A stretch of 64,000 nt of DNA from Helicoverpa zea (GCF_022581195.2 NC_061465.1:2358501-2422500), one strand, 5' to 3'. Counted from the first letter of the stretch, positions 52,854-63,293 are shown. The notes: generated by a model from the letters alone, not told the origin. A program made the numbers and translations.

Positions 52854-54118
52854 ATAAATGTATTTTATCTAATCACGAACTCTTTACATTAATCTTTTTT
52901 TACCTAGCTTTGATGAATTAGTGACAGCTTCATTGAATTATTTATAGATTATGGAGTGATTGTACTAAAATTACGATGATTAGCGATAACAAGTAATAAT
53001 CAACGAAAGTAAACAAGATTAAGATAATTATTCTCTTTATAAGCACTGAATACTAATAACCAAGAATAGGTAGACTAAACAAAACCAAAGAGGAATTCGA
53101 TCTGTATATGCAACTACATTCATGTATACAGTGTTTATGCTGATACAATTTGTTTCTTTTTACGCATACACAGTCTATAAACGTAGGCCACTTTGTTTTA
53201 TATTTATTTGCTATCAAAAGTTTGTAACATAAAGCTTGGGCCGCTAAAATGCACCATCGTTAAACTCACTTTTAAAGGGGGTGCTAAAATGTTAGGTTCA
53301 TATAGCATCAGTCTTCATCACCATATCATGGCATGTGGAGATGAAAATGTTTTAGTGGGATGTAAAAGGATGTAGCTGTTGTGTTGTAGGCATTCATGCA
53401 ACTAAGCTACCGAGTAAGCTGTTTCGTCGGATAAAATGGGAACTATGGCTTCATGGCTTGACAACCAAAATATAATATGGTACTGCATGTATGTACAGAA
53501 AAAAATCAAGCTGTAAAGAGGTTTAAAAATATTTTTATGTTCATATCAAACAATATTGTGGAGAGGGTTATGCAAAAAAAATGTTTCAGATTTGTGGATT
53601 GTAGATAAAATTGAGGACTTTGTCTTGAGTTTTTAATTCCCAATTTCTTAGTTAATGTTTTAAAATGGCAACATAAGGAATCAACTGACCAACCATGTCT
53701 TTGTATTCAAATCCAGGCCTTACGATTCTGCTTTCAATCTACTAGGATGACAGATCCAAGGAAAAGTTTGAAACTGTCTCTTGTTCGTATAGGCATAATG
53801 ACAGATATAAATAGGCACAGACAGAATCAAATTTCTCATTAGACTGGCTACTTCTTCACAAGGCCAGACGTTAATTACCTTACATTGTTCGTAGATAATT
53901 CCATTCTATACAAATCTGGACTTCAAAGGAATGTTAATTGGAAAGATATACTAAGTCTGCATCGCTTTTCTTTTTAATCATTATCTAGATAGAGTACCTG
54001 TAATACTAGCCCTGTATAAATAAAATAACTGCAATAGCTACTAATCCAAACATTTAAACTTATAAGACAAATGTTATTCTTCACCGTTCTTTGATACTTA
54101 ATGTTTCAAGTATCATTC
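52854..54118. other. AT-rich non-coding sequence
   Basis: No gene or recognisable element. An open frame at 53193-53375 has no domain. Confidence 0.45.
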
Positions 54119-54122
54119 CCTT

Positions 54123-54432
54123 TGTAGCGCGGACCTTGTCTATTGCCCCTCCGCGCCCCTCTAGATTAAGACGCGCGCCGGCTCGCTACCGAAATAATTA
54201 AAAGTGGAACAGCCGCGCAGCTTTTGCGGCGCGCGCGGAGCACCGATAGTGCACGAGCAACCGCGAAGCACGACGCATGCGCTCCGGTTGTTGACGGACG
54301 CCCGCGTCGCTCGCGTGCCGGTGCTTAAGCTCCCTTGTGTTAAATATTGTATTGTGTTTTTTTGTGTACGGATTATACTATTTTACTTCCAATCGTTTTT
54401 TCAATAAAAACTCGGAACGAAGCCCAACTATA
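54123..54432 (+). repeat. Left LTR of the Ty3/Gypsy element
   Basis: Starts TGTAGCGCGGACC and ends CCCAACTATA. The first two thirds are CpG-rich and the last third AT-rich, with a polyadenylation-type AATAAAAAC near the end. An open frame inside it has no function of its own. Confidence 0.95.
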
Positions 54433-54434
54433 CG

Positions 54435-54447
54435 TGGCGCCCAACGT
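54435..54447 (+). promoter_or_regulatory. tRNA primer-binding site
   Basis: TGGCGCCCAACGT lies two bases after the left LTR. It matches the complement of an insect tRNA-Lys 3' end over about 13 bases, as in many insect Gypsy elements, and would prime minus-strand synthesis. Confidence 0.75.
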
Positions 54448-54553
54448 CGAGGCCGTTTTCGAGTACAAACTTCACTGGAAAAAAAACAAAATCAGTGACA
54501 GTGACGTTCGAACGAGTTCTGGATTTTTTATTGAAAATTTGTTACAAAATACC

Positions 54554-56146
54554 ATGGTGCTTACGCGTTCACGTTCGAATAGTGCTTCGCGCTTAACACA
54601 GCAGCCAGCAGAACCGTACCCTGCGCCTAGTGGGCAGCTGGACGGTGCGACGCCGTCTAATACGGAGGGAGGTGCGTTTTTCGTCGACGTGAGATCGGCA
54701 ACGCCACCGCTGGCAGGACGCCCTGCGTCCGCCGGCGCCCCGGCCTCTTCACCACCGCCGCTGTACGGGCGTGAGCTGCATGGCTACTGCGCTATGCCAC
54801 AGCACGGGCATGCTCCGCCCGTCACCTCACCGCAACAACCTATGCCAACACCCGTGGTCATGACGGACCACCAATTGCTATCCTTGCTACAAGCGTTACG
54901 GTCGCAGCCTGCACAAGGCGCGCCGCTCCCATCTGTAAGTGCAAACTTGTCAAATTGCTCGGCGAGATACAATGGGTCCGGTGATGTACGTGCCTTTACC
55001 GACGCCGTGCAGATTTACAAGGACTGTGTTGGTGTTAGTGACGAGATTGCACTAAGAGGCCTGCCAATGCTGCTGACTGATTTTGCAGCTACCTGGTGGC
55101 AAGGAGTTCGTCACTCAGTCGCGACTTGGCAGGAAGCCATTCTGTTACTTCAGCAGACTTTTGGTCCACGACTTCCGCCTCACAGAGTCTACAGAGAGAT
55201 CTTTAGTCGAGAGCAAGCTGAGGAGCGCACGGACGTTTTCGTGTGCAGAGTAAGAGCACTTATTGCTCAGTTACCGCCGCGCACCCTACCTGAAAACCCA
55301 GTACAACTGGATATGGTGTACGGGCTCCTTAATAGAAGAATACGCGAGCGAGTAGCGAGAAACTCTTTCTCCACGTTTTCCGAGCTACTACAGCACGCCC
55401 GGTCAGTGGAGGATGTGCTCGAGGAAGTGCGCGCTCCTGCACCTGCGAGAAGGGCACAACCTGCGACAGCCGCCCCGATGCCTCCACTCGTCCACCCGTC
55501 GACGTCTTCATATACTCATGCGACCAGAACTGTGGACCAAGCCCCTCAAGTCAGGGTCAGACCGAGGTGCTCATTTTGTAAAATGTTCGGCCACCTAAAG
55601 GAAGAGTGCCGTAAATTATTAAATAAAAGTAATCCCGCGCAGGAGCCAGTTAAGAACGAACCAGCTGCAGTTGCACAACCGGAGCTGCGCCCTTCCCTAA
55701 CATGTTTCGGATGCGGTGCGCCAGGTGTTACGAGGTCAAACTGCAGCGTGTGCAAGGAAAGACGTTCTGCGCCGTCGACATCTACATTTCAGTCGTTGTC
55801 GGCGTGTAATACTGTATTTAAACCGCGTGTGCGTCCCCTATTAAATATAGAAGTGTTTGGTGCTAACGGTACCGCTTTATTAGACACTGGTGCGAAACAA
55901 TCCGTTGCCAGTGAAAGTTTAGCTAAACATATGCGGGCCAATGGCCAATTGTTTCAAAGTGTAGAAACGGAACTTAAATTCGCGGATGGAACGCTGCGCG
56001 TTCAAATCGTAGAAGTAGCCTCAACCATTGTAAAGGTGCGGGGAGTGGCAATTGACACACTCTTCATGGTCCTGCCTGGCGCAACTGAGTCATTGTTAGG
56101 AATGAATTTTATACAGGACGCTGGCATGGTACTCGAAAACTGCTAG
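54554..56146 (+). CDS. Gag-protease polyprotein of the Ty3/Gypsy element
   Basis: About 530 residues from MVLTRSRSNSASRL, where the ATG has a favourable ACCATGG context. The frame is open upstream into the LTR but this Met fits the gag start. A Pro/Ala-rich N-terminus comes first, then a capsid-like region (about residues 125-300, including ARYNGSGDVRAFTDAV, WWQGVRHS and SREQAEERTDVFVCRVRAL). A CCHC zinc knuckle (CSFCKMFGHLKEEC) and a second Cys cluster (CFGCGAPGVTRSNCSVC) follow. The C-terminus is a retropepsin-like protease with the active-site LLDTGAKQSV and LGMNFIQDAG. Stop at 56146. Pol follows in the -1 frame. Confidence 0.93.
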   Translation: MVLTRSRSNSASRLTQQPAEPYPAPSGQLDGATPSNTEGGAFFVDVRSATPPLAGRPASAGAPASSPPPLYGRELHGYCAMPQHGHAPPVTSPQQPMPTPVVMTDHQLLSLLQALRSQPAQGAPLPSVSANLSNCSARYNGSGDVRAFTDAVQIYKDCVGVSDEIALRGLPMLLTDFAATWWQGVRHSVATWQEAILLLQQTFGPRLPPHRVYREIFSREQAEERTDVFVCRVRALIAQLPPRTLPENPVQLDMVYGLLNRRIRERVARNSFSTFSELLQHARSVEDVLEEVRAPAPARRAQPATAAPMPPLVHPSTSSYTHATRTVDQAPQVRVRPRCSFCKMFGHLKEECRKLLNKSNPAQEPVKNEPAAVAQPELRPSLTCFGCGAPGVTRSNCSVCKERRSAPSTSTFQSLSACNTVFKPRVRPLLNIEVFGANGTALLDTGAKQSVASESLAKHMRANGQLFQSVETELKFADGTLRVQIVEVASTIVKVRGVAIDTLFMVLPGATESLLGMNFIQDAGMVLENC

Positions 56147-56250
56147 AAAAGAACAGCGATGTCTTCAGTGCAGGGGGAGGGCCGACGCCCTTTGCCCTAC
56201 ACAGGATCGATACAGGTAACGCCGCGCCTATTTCTACGCCGCCTTATCGT

Positions 56251-58974
56251 ATGAATCCGGCAAAGAAGGAAATTATTAAGGCCGAAATTGATAAGATGTT
56301 GGAACTCGAAGTCATTGAGGAAGCCGAGTCAGAATGGACTTCCCCGATTGTCCTGGTTCCTAAGAAGAATGGTGAAATAAGATTTTGCGTTGATTACAGG
56401 AAGTTAAATGCGGTGACACGTACAGATAAATACCCGCTGCCCCTGATCGATGACATTCTGTTTTCCACAAAGAGTAATTGTGTGATGTCCACCATAGATT
56501 TAAAATCAGGCTACTGGCAGGTTGAAGTGGCCCCGGAAGACAGACATAAGACGGCGTTCGTTTCCCCTTTCGGAACGTTTCAATTTAAACGCATGCCGTT
56601 CGGATTAAAGAATGCACCTTCAACATTTCAGCGATTGATGGATCGTTTTCGTACTGGATTGAAGGATGTGACTGTCGTGGCTTATTTAGACGATATTCTG
56701 GTTATCTCAGCAGACCTGGATGCGCATCTGCAAGATTTACACCAGGTATTTGATCGTCTACGTCAATTTAATCTCCAGGCAAATAGAGAAAAATGCGTAT
56801 TTGCTCGAGAGAGAGTAGCCTACCTTGGACACGTCATTACCGCTAAAGGAATCGAACCCGATCCAAAGAAGGTACAAGCCGTGGTGGATATGGCCCCACC
56901 GACTAATTTGAAACAACTTAAAACGTTTTTACAAACTTGTTCATGGTTTCGCAAATTTATTAGTCAGTTCTCTGAAATTGCGCAACCCTTGACCGACCTC
57001 ACCAAGAAGAATAAACCTTGGAAATGGACTGAAGAGGAAGACTATGCCTACAACGAGCTCAAGCGAAGACTTACCACTAGTCCCATCCTGCGACAGCCAG
57101 ACTTTGACCAGCCATTTATTCTACGCACAGATGCCAGTGCTTATGCACTAGGTGCAGTGTTAATGCAGGGTCCGGATCCAAAGTCTGAGAAGCCTATTGA
57201 GTATGCCAGTAGACTGTTAACGTCAGCAGAGCAAAATTACTCCACAACGGAGCGGGAAGCTTTAGCTGTGGTATGGGCTCTAGAAAAGTTTCGGGGTTAC
57301 CTGGAAGGCGCCGAAGTTCGCGTCGCCACCGATCATCAGCCACTGAAGTGGTTGCTGTCACTGAAGACACCAAGTGGCCGCTTAGCTCGATGGGCCCTGA
57401 AAATTCAATCTTATAACCTGGACATAGAATATACTCCAGGTAAGGTCAACGTAGTCGCTGACACTCTTAGCCGTCCGGTATGCCAGGCATCAGAGGTCGA
57501 TGTCAATACCTGTGATCTGTGTCCCATCTCAGTAGACTTACCTCACAAAAGCTCCGAAGAGTTGCGAGTAGCTCAGCTCGAAGATCCTGGAATCAAGAAA
57601 ATACTCACGGATTTCGAAGAGAACGATGCATACAACAGATGGACGGATCGTGGGTACTATCTTTCACAAGGTGTTTTGTTCCGCTTCGATCCGGATGGTG
57701 AATCCGAAGAGCCCCAGCTGGTGGTGCCCGAGTCGATGCGCGAGGAGATTATGAAAGAACTCCATGACGCTCCCACAGCTGGACATTTGGGCTTGGAACG
57801 CACCCTTAAGAAGATTAAGGAACGATTTTACTTCCCTAATATGCGTCAATACGTAGCAAGGTATCTTAAGGCTTGTGATCTATGCCAGAAATTTAAGGCA
57901 ACCAATTTTAAACCGGCCGGCCTACTGCAAACGCCTGTCCCGCAACAGCGATTTGAAGTTCTCGCTATGGATCTGTTTGGACCTCTTCCTGAGGGTAGTA
58001 AGGGCGAGAAATGGATCTTTCTGATCGAGGATACTGCGAGCAGATGGGTGGAGTTGTTCCCGTTAGCCGTAGCCAACGCAGAAAGTTGCGCTAAAATATT
58101 AATTGAAGAAGTTTTCCTAAGATATGGTTTTCCCCGTCGGGTGATCTCCGACAATGGTACCCAATTTGTCTCGGCCGTAATGCAGAAGGCTATGTACGTT
58201 CTCGGAGTGAATCAGAATCTGACGCCAATTTACCATCCCCAGGCCAATCCCGCAGAGAGGAAAAATCGGGAAATGAAAGAGATGCTGGCTATCTTAATAG
58301 ACCCAGAACATCGACGTTGGCCTGAGGCATTGCCAGCTGTTCGATTCGCGTTGAATACAGCACCTAATCAGGGTACTGGTCATACAGCTGCCTTTCTAAC
58401 ATTCGCACGCCAGTTTAGGTCCCCGGTGGACGTAGCCCACGACTTAAGGACGGTCATAGACCAAGAGAATTATGTGCCTCAAATTACGCCGTATCTCAAA
58501 GAATTTGCAAGTCGCTTGCAAGAAGTGAAGTGGCGAATCGAGCGACAGCAGGACATCCGTAAGGAAGCTGCGGATAAAAGCCGTAGACCCGGACCCGATT
58601 ATCGTGAGGGTGACCTCGTCCTCGTGGATAGCCATCGCCTTAGTCAGGCCGAAAAAGGCTGTACTAGTAAGTTCGCACCGCGTCGCGAAGGCCCGTTTCG
58701 TATAGTGAAAATAGTATCTCCAACCACGTACGAAATCGTGGACAAGAATAATAAACCTCGCGGCAAGTGCCTTGCCAGCCTCCTGTCACCTTACATAGGT
58801 GAATCTGATCTGGCTCAAGTTAGGAGTAGGGGTAGACCAAAAAAGTCGGTTCCCAAGCCAGCTCCACAAGTTTCCGCTGACTTGGAGGGGGAGAATGTAG
58901 CGCGGACCTTGTCTATTGCCCCTCCGCGCCCCTCTAGATTAAGACGCGCGCCGGCTCGCTACCGAAATAATTAA
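56251..58974 (+). CDS. Pol polyprotein: reverse transcriptase, RNase H, integrase
   Basis: A 907-codon frame from its first Met. The frame is open further upstream across the gag stop (LLEKNSDVF at about 56136), so it is probably made by a -1 frameshift. Reverse transcriptase covers about residues 1-200 with YRKLNAVTRTDKYPLP, MPFGLKNAPSTFQRLM and the catalytic YLDDIL (Asp147-148). RNase H spans about 270-400 (RTDASAYALGAVL, EREALAVVWALEKFR, TDHQPLKWL). The integrase has a His/Cys finger (HLGLERTLKKI, then CDLCQKF) and DDE residues in MDLFGPLP, SDNGTQF and NPAERKNRE. The C-terminus extends into the right LTR. No stops or frameshifts were seen. Confidence 0.95.
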   Translation: MNPAKKEIIKAEIDKMLELEVIEEAESEWTSPIVLVPKKNGEIRFCVDYRKLNAVTRTDKYPLPLIDDILFSTKSNCVMSTIDLKSGYWQVEVAPEDRHKTAFVSPFGTFQFKRMPFGLKNAPSTFQRLMDRFRTGLKDVTVVAYLDDILVISADLDAHLQDLHQVFDRLRQFNLQANREKCVFARERVAYLGHVITAKGIEPDPKKVQAVVDMAPPTNLKQLKTFLQTCSWFRKFISQFSEIAQPLTDLTKKNKPWKWTEEEDYAYNELKRRLTTSPILRQPDFDQPFILRTDASAYALGAVLMQGPDPKSEKPIEYASRLLTSAEQNYSTTEREALAVVWALEKFRGYLEGAEVRVATDHQPLKWLLSLKTPSGRLARWALKIQSYNLDIEYTPGKVNVVADTLSRPVCQASEVDVNTCDLCPISVDLPHKSSEELRVAQLEDPGIKKILTDFEENDAYNRWTDRGYYLSQGVLFRFDPDGESEEPQLVVPESMREEIMKELHDAPTAGHLGLERTLKKIKERFYFPNMRQYVARYLKACDLCQKFKATNFKPAGLLQTPVPQQRFEVLAMDLFGPLPEGSKGEKWIFLIEDTASRWVELFPLAVANAESCAKILIEEVFLRYGFPRRVISDNGTQFVSAVMQKAMYVLGVNQNLTPIYHPQANPAERKNREMKEMLAILIDPEHRRWPEALPAVRFALNTAPNQGTGHTAAFLTFARQFRSPVDVAHDLRTVIDQENYVPQITPYLKEFASRLQEVKWRIERQQDIRKEAADKSRRPGPDYREGDLVLVDSHRLSQAEKGCTSKFAPRREGPFRIVKIVSPTTYEIVDKNNKPRGKCLASLLSPYIGESDLAQVRSRGRPKKSVPKPAPQVSADLEGENVARTLSIAPPRPSRLRRAPARYRNN
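58884..58895 (+). promoter_or_regulatory. Polypurine tract
   Basis: A purine-only run GGAGGGGGAGAA directly before the right LTR. It would prime plus-strand synthesis. Confidence 0.85.
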
Positions 58975-59205
58975 AAGTGGAACAGCCGCGCAGCTTTTGC
59001 GGCGCGCGCGGAGCACCGATAGTGCACGAGCAACCGCGAAGCACGACGCATGCGCTCCGGTTGTTGACGGACGCCCGCGTCGCTCGCGTGCCGGTGCTTA
59101 AGCTCCCTTGTGTTAAATATTGTATTGTGTTTTTTTGTGTACGGATTATACTATTTTACTTCCAATCGTTTTTTCAATAAAAACTCGGAACGAAGCCCAA
59201 CTATA
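58896..59205 (+). repeat. Right LTR of the Ty3/Gypsy element
   Basis: Same length and apparently the same sequence as the left LTR. It also contains the last 79 bases of the pol frame. Confidence 0.95.
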
Positions 59206-59209
59206 CCTT

Positions 59210-60314
59210 CATCACCATTAATTGTTGTATGTGTTTGTTAAAATTCTCTCCATTACCTTGTGTGACGGGTGATTTTACTCTTTGACCAAACCTGCTGAAT
59301 ATATACCTACCCAAAGTACCTACTGCTAACTACTTTATCATTCAGCCTAACTTACTTATCACTAAATCTCGGTCCAGGAACACTATAGTCAATCTCATTT
59401 ACCTAAATCAAAATCGTAAATCAATCGTATGTTCCGAATGATTGATGCTAATTAAAGCTAATTTTGGCGTTGAACGTAAATCGTCGGCTTTCAGTCCACA
59501 GTACCGATCGCATATTTGACCGATCTATTGTGAATTCGTGCAGAAACTAATTGCAACATTCCATTTCATAGCTATGACGCAATTGGTTATCATGGTACAT
59601 TTTAGTGAAGTTATGTGCTTAATTAGATTCATAAAGTGCTTTGGGAACGATGAGCTGATCGTGGTTGTCATTTGCAGGAGTTTGATAATCGTTACATTAA
59701 ATACTCGAAGCGATAGGATCAATGTGTCATTATCGACACAAATAACTAAACAAGTCTAAGGAATACGATTAATTTTACCAGAAAAAAAATCGTTTCTCTA
59801 TAAAAATTTTCTACATGAATACTTATAGCAACAAAATTGAGCAATTGAGGCTTTCCCCGACGAACGCCAACCGTCCTGGTCAGGGGCAGCTCACATCCAT
59901 CCATCTTCTTCAAATCATCAGTCCACCTTGCACATCCTACACCTCGCTAAAATAAGAATTATATTATAAATACCTACATATCGGTAATTAGTTCAATATT
60001 ACCCAAAATTATTAGCAAAAGGGTCGAACAATGTACGAATAATGAACTAATTAGTCCACATTACAAAACCTTACACCGTGCGTGATCCGCTATTCATTTG
60101 TCCAGTTTTTGTAACACTTGATTGATTACATTCACGGAGTAAAGAAAGATGAGCGGAGATGCCATAATGCAGGTAGGTCAGGCACCCTCTTCTAGGTCAA
60201 ATACGTACAGTGGGCAGTGTTGGCACGACTAAAACGATCAGTTACAAGTGAAAGAGGCGTTCAGGTTCTTTGAGACATCTGTGAACGATTTTTGGATTTA
60301 CAGAAAATGGGTGG
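59210..60314. other. Non-coding sequence
   Basis: No gene or repeat end recognised. About 59390-59530 and 60000-60130 are somewhat richer in TAATTA-like homeodomain core motifs, which is common in AT-rich DNA and not proof of function. Confidence 0.4.
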
Positions 60315-60325
60315 GTCCACAGAAA

Positions 60326-60643
60326 CAAGTACCAATGCAACTTTTCTAAGTTCGTATATACTTTCTAAGTATACCTTAGACACCAATGACTGTGTTTCGG
60401 ATGGCTCGTTAAACTGTAGGTCCCAGCTGTCATTGAACATCCTTGGCAGTCGTTACGGGTAGTCAGAAGCCAGTAAGTCTGACACCAGTCTAACCAAGGG
60501 TATCGGGTTGCCCGGATAACTGGGTTGGGGGGGTCAGATAGGGCAGTCGCTACTTGTAAAGCACTGGTACTCAGCTACATCCGGTTAGACTGGAAGCCGA
60601 CACCAACATAGTTGGGGAAAAAGGCTCGGAGGATGATGGGCGA
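60326..60643 (+). mobile_element. SINE family A, longer 5'-truncated copy
   Basis: Flanked by an 11-bp duplication (GTCCACAGAAA) at 60315-60325 and 60644-60654. It starts with AAGTACCAATGCAACTTTTC, which lies just 3' of the tRNA-like part, so only the promoter is missing. It ends GGCTCGGAGGATGATG. Confidence 0.85.
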
Positions 60644-60654
60644 GTCCACAGAAA

Positions 60655-61290
60655 GAATATAAGGGCGTAGACAGTAACGTTCCTCGTCCCCCGAACACCT
60701 GCATTTTGGCGTGCTACTTTCTTAGGAGACTTTCCGTAATGGCATCTCCGCTATTCATTTCGTTCTCCATGATAACATACAACAAAAAAACTTGTTCAAC
60801 CGTATTTCGTGTGGTAATAGAATTTGAGCAGTTTAACCATATTACCTACGTTAGGATCTGTATTAGTTACATAGACGTGGTTAATCGATTTAGACCTAAT
60901 TCAAATTAAATCGAGTGGTACGCTTGATCTAGTTAGTGGTTTCCACACGGACCTGCGATAGTGAAGACAGCGTTTGGCTTCGTAAATAGTAGTTTAGTTT
61001 AAAGAGTATTTAGTGACACCAAAATGTGTTTATTGAACATTGTTTTAGACCAAAACAATCAATATTTGTTGATCTATTATAAAATATCAGAAAAAAAAAC
61101 GTTTTTTTTATTTTATTATATGCGGGTTGAGGTAATCATACACCTATACAGAATTTTCCGAAACAAAATCAACAAAGCAAAAGAGACTTAAATGAATACT
61201 GAATAAAAAAAAATATTAATAAATATTTTTTTAACGAAATGATGAAAATTGCAAACAAAAATAAAACATACTGTGTTTATGAAAGAAAAT
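60655..61290. other. Non-coding sequence downstream of the secreted-protein gene
   Basis: No gene found. The minus-strand gene's transcript probably ends near its right side. Confidence 0.45.
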
Positions 61291-63241
61291 TTATTTCACG
61301 AAAATTACAAAAACATCTATTGAAATCATAATTTCGCCTGATGACTTAATTTTCCATATGCCTTGAAATTTCCCTTTTTCAAATGGTACATCAAAAGGTA
61401 CATGGCCAGTGAACGACATATTTGATATTGAAGTTGGACCCTGAAAATTGAAAAAAAAAAAGTAATCAAAATTTTGGTGATTTAGATACTATGTCATACC
61501 GATTTTGAACATAAATATTTCTGTTTCAGCAGAAAAACTTTAACAAATAAATAATCACGAAATCTTAATTTATGGATTGAGAGTATAATTAGAATCCTCA
61601 AAGCCACACATTTTATGGTATATAAGATTTAGGTGGAACTTCCTACTTAAACCTTTTGATTAATCGACATATTTAGCTGTTACTTAGCCACGTACTGCTA
61701 CAGCCTTTTTATCGTCCCACTGCTGGGCACAGGCCTCCTCTCACAAGGAGAAGGATTGAGCATTAATCACCACGCTTGCTCAATGCGGGTTGGTTATTTC
61801 AGACTATAGTCCAGGTTTCCTCAAGATGTTTTCCTTCATCTTTTTATCAGCCATTGGTGTCCAAGATATACTTAGAACTTAGCCACGAAGGAGTTAAAAT
61901 TAAATAAAATAAAAAATATATTTACCGCAGGAGTCGGACATTTTGTAACACCAGTCTTCCGAAGGGACAAACCAAACCATTCATCATGAAGTACTAGTTC
62001 ACACCACTTGTAGTGAAATTCAATCATCGTGCGAACGTACTGCTTTTTTCCAACATACTCGTATAAGATCAAACTGAACTATAAACAAATAAATAATACA
62101 TTTATATTTAAAACTACAAGAAAACATGCTGATCGTGGTCTTAACACCACTGAGATATGATGTTCCATCATGAAGTTCCAGATGATATCTTCCGACTCCA
62201 TGATTAATTAATAAACCGTGATTTTACCATCAACGTGTCTCTCATACAGAAAAATATGTATTGCAATGCATTCGACAGTGCTTTTTAAACTAAAAATATT
62301 TTTTATCATTAGATTTTATTATTGATGGTTACTGCTGGACACAGGCCGTTTTTCCCACATCGCAGACGCAGAGGTGGTACGAGATGAATCTCGTACCGTT
62401 CGTCTGCGATTTTTAAGCTTAGGTTTTTTGCGATGTTTCCCTCTAACGTTAACCTATGGTGTTCATGATGCACTTAAGATATCCTCATCATATCCAGCCA
62501 ATGATATCCTTACCGTGACATTATTTCCGGTTGGGTATTTGTTCATCAAAGCCATGTTGAACACATACTCCCCTTTTTGTCCCGATTTTCGCACATCCAC
62601 TGAAACGTTACTGGCATATTTCTCGTTTACGTAGTTTACAACTGCACTTTCAGGTACGATTTTGAGACACTGTAATGATTAACATAAATAAGACTACTAG
62701 AAAAGTATATACATAGGAGGTTCTTTAGGGGAAGTTGAACCTTTTTGTCAAACCTTATACAATTTGTTCCTCAAAGGCGACACTGCTTTTGAGACTATGT
62801 TATAATGAACACAAGTAAAATGTCCTTACTCTTTAGATAATTACATAAAGCAATAAATATAGGAACTCAAAAAAACAATCAGTCTCATTTTAACCTTACT
62901 TATTCTGCACAAAATATACCAATAGGTACTCATTTATACAAAACTAGCAAACCCGGCGAACTCCGTTCCGCCCCCAGATGGCTTCGTTTTATGTAACATA
63001 TTGATTGGTGATATTTTTTTTTTTGTTTTTCCTGAATTTTCTTTGCTATAAACCTCACGGAGCCCGAGACCTTTCCAACTAATGCAAAACCGTGGAAATC
63101 GGTTCGTGCGTTCTGGAGTTATAGCGTCAGGGAGTAAAACCGGACTTATTTTTATATAGTAGACTACTAAATAACAATAAAATTACTCACATCACTGAAC
63201 AGCAGAAAAATAACAACTAAAATGCTCACACGCCCATCCAT
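61291..63241 (-). CDS. Small secreted protein gene, four exons (DUF1091/CheA-like, MD-2-related lipid-recognition type)
   Basis: The only complete host gene found. Exons on the minus strand are 63191-63241, 62514-62669, 61926-62078 and 61291-61440. All junctions are phase 0 with GT-AG introns (donors GTGAGTAA, GTAAGG, GTAAAT; acceptors ATCATTACAG, TTTGTTTATAG, AATTTTCAG). The product is about 169 residues. The start MDGRVSILVVIFLLFSD is a signal-peptide-like hydrophobic leader in its own exon. The mature part has CLKIVPESAVVNYV, potential N-glycosylation sites at NVS, NVT and NMS, YVRTMIEFHYKWCELVL, GVTKCPTPAG and PFDVPFEKGKFQGIW. The Cys spacing and the CP-x-PAG phrase recall DUF1091/CheA proteins, secreted factors linked to lipid binding and chemosensation in flies. 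The fold assignment is tentative and the exon structure is firm. An AATAAA overlaps the stop codon. Confidence 0.75.
61693..61876 (-). mobile_element. SINE family B copy in the last intron of the secreted-protein gene
   Basis: Flanked by an 11-bp duplication (ACTTAGCCACG) at 61682-61692 and 61877-61887. Its right part, around CCATTGGTGTCCAAGATATA, is shared with SINE family A. Its left part (CCACTGCTGGGCACAGGCCT) is not. The tRNA-like head is missing. Confidence 0.8.
62325..62480 (-). repeat. Older SINE family B copy with an internal hairpin
   Basis: Shares CTGCTGGACACAGGCC and a degenerate ATGGTGTTCATGATGCACTT end with family B. At 62359-62413 it contains a hairpin with two stems (ATCGCAGACG with CGTCTGCGAT, and GGTACGAGAT with ATCTCGTACC). 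It lies in the second intron of the secreted-protein gene. Confidence 0.5.
62942..63165 (+). repeat. Dispersed repeat remnant in the first intron
   Basis: Contains ACTAGCAAACCCGGCGAACT, CACGGAGCCCGAGACCTTTC and TGTGC-free GTGGAAATCGGTTCGTGCG, ending in TTTTTATATAGTAGAC. These phrases are typical of RTE-type 3' ends in moths. Non-coding. Confidence 0.5.
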
Positions 63242-63293
63242 TATGACCGATCACATAAATCATGAATACTACAAGTATATCCTGAACATTATG

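Larger units (their letters stand above)
54123..59205 (+). mobile_element. Complete Ty3/Gypsy LTR retrotransposon
   Basis: A 5083-bp element with 310-bp LTRs, a 4-bp target duplication (CCTT at 54119-54122 and 59206-59209), a primer-binding site, gag-protease and pol frames and a polypurine tract. No envelope gene is present: the pol frame runs to its stop inside the right LTR. The LTRs have the same length, and their longest open frames translate identically, so the insertion is recent. The element is much more GC-rich than its surroundings. Confidence 0.96.

Noticed and set aside
54204..54407. 67-codon frame repeated at 58977-59180
   Set aside because: It lies within the LTRs and occurs twice only because the LTRs are duplicated.
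58900..59205. A possible envelope gene that would make the Gypsy element an errantivirus
   Set aside because: No third open frame exists between pol and the right LTR. The pol frame itself runs into the LTR.
62374..62634. 86-codon plus-strand frame
   Set aside because: It is antisense to exon 2 and the intron hairpin of the secreted-protein gene, whose minus-strand splice structure is consistent across four exons.
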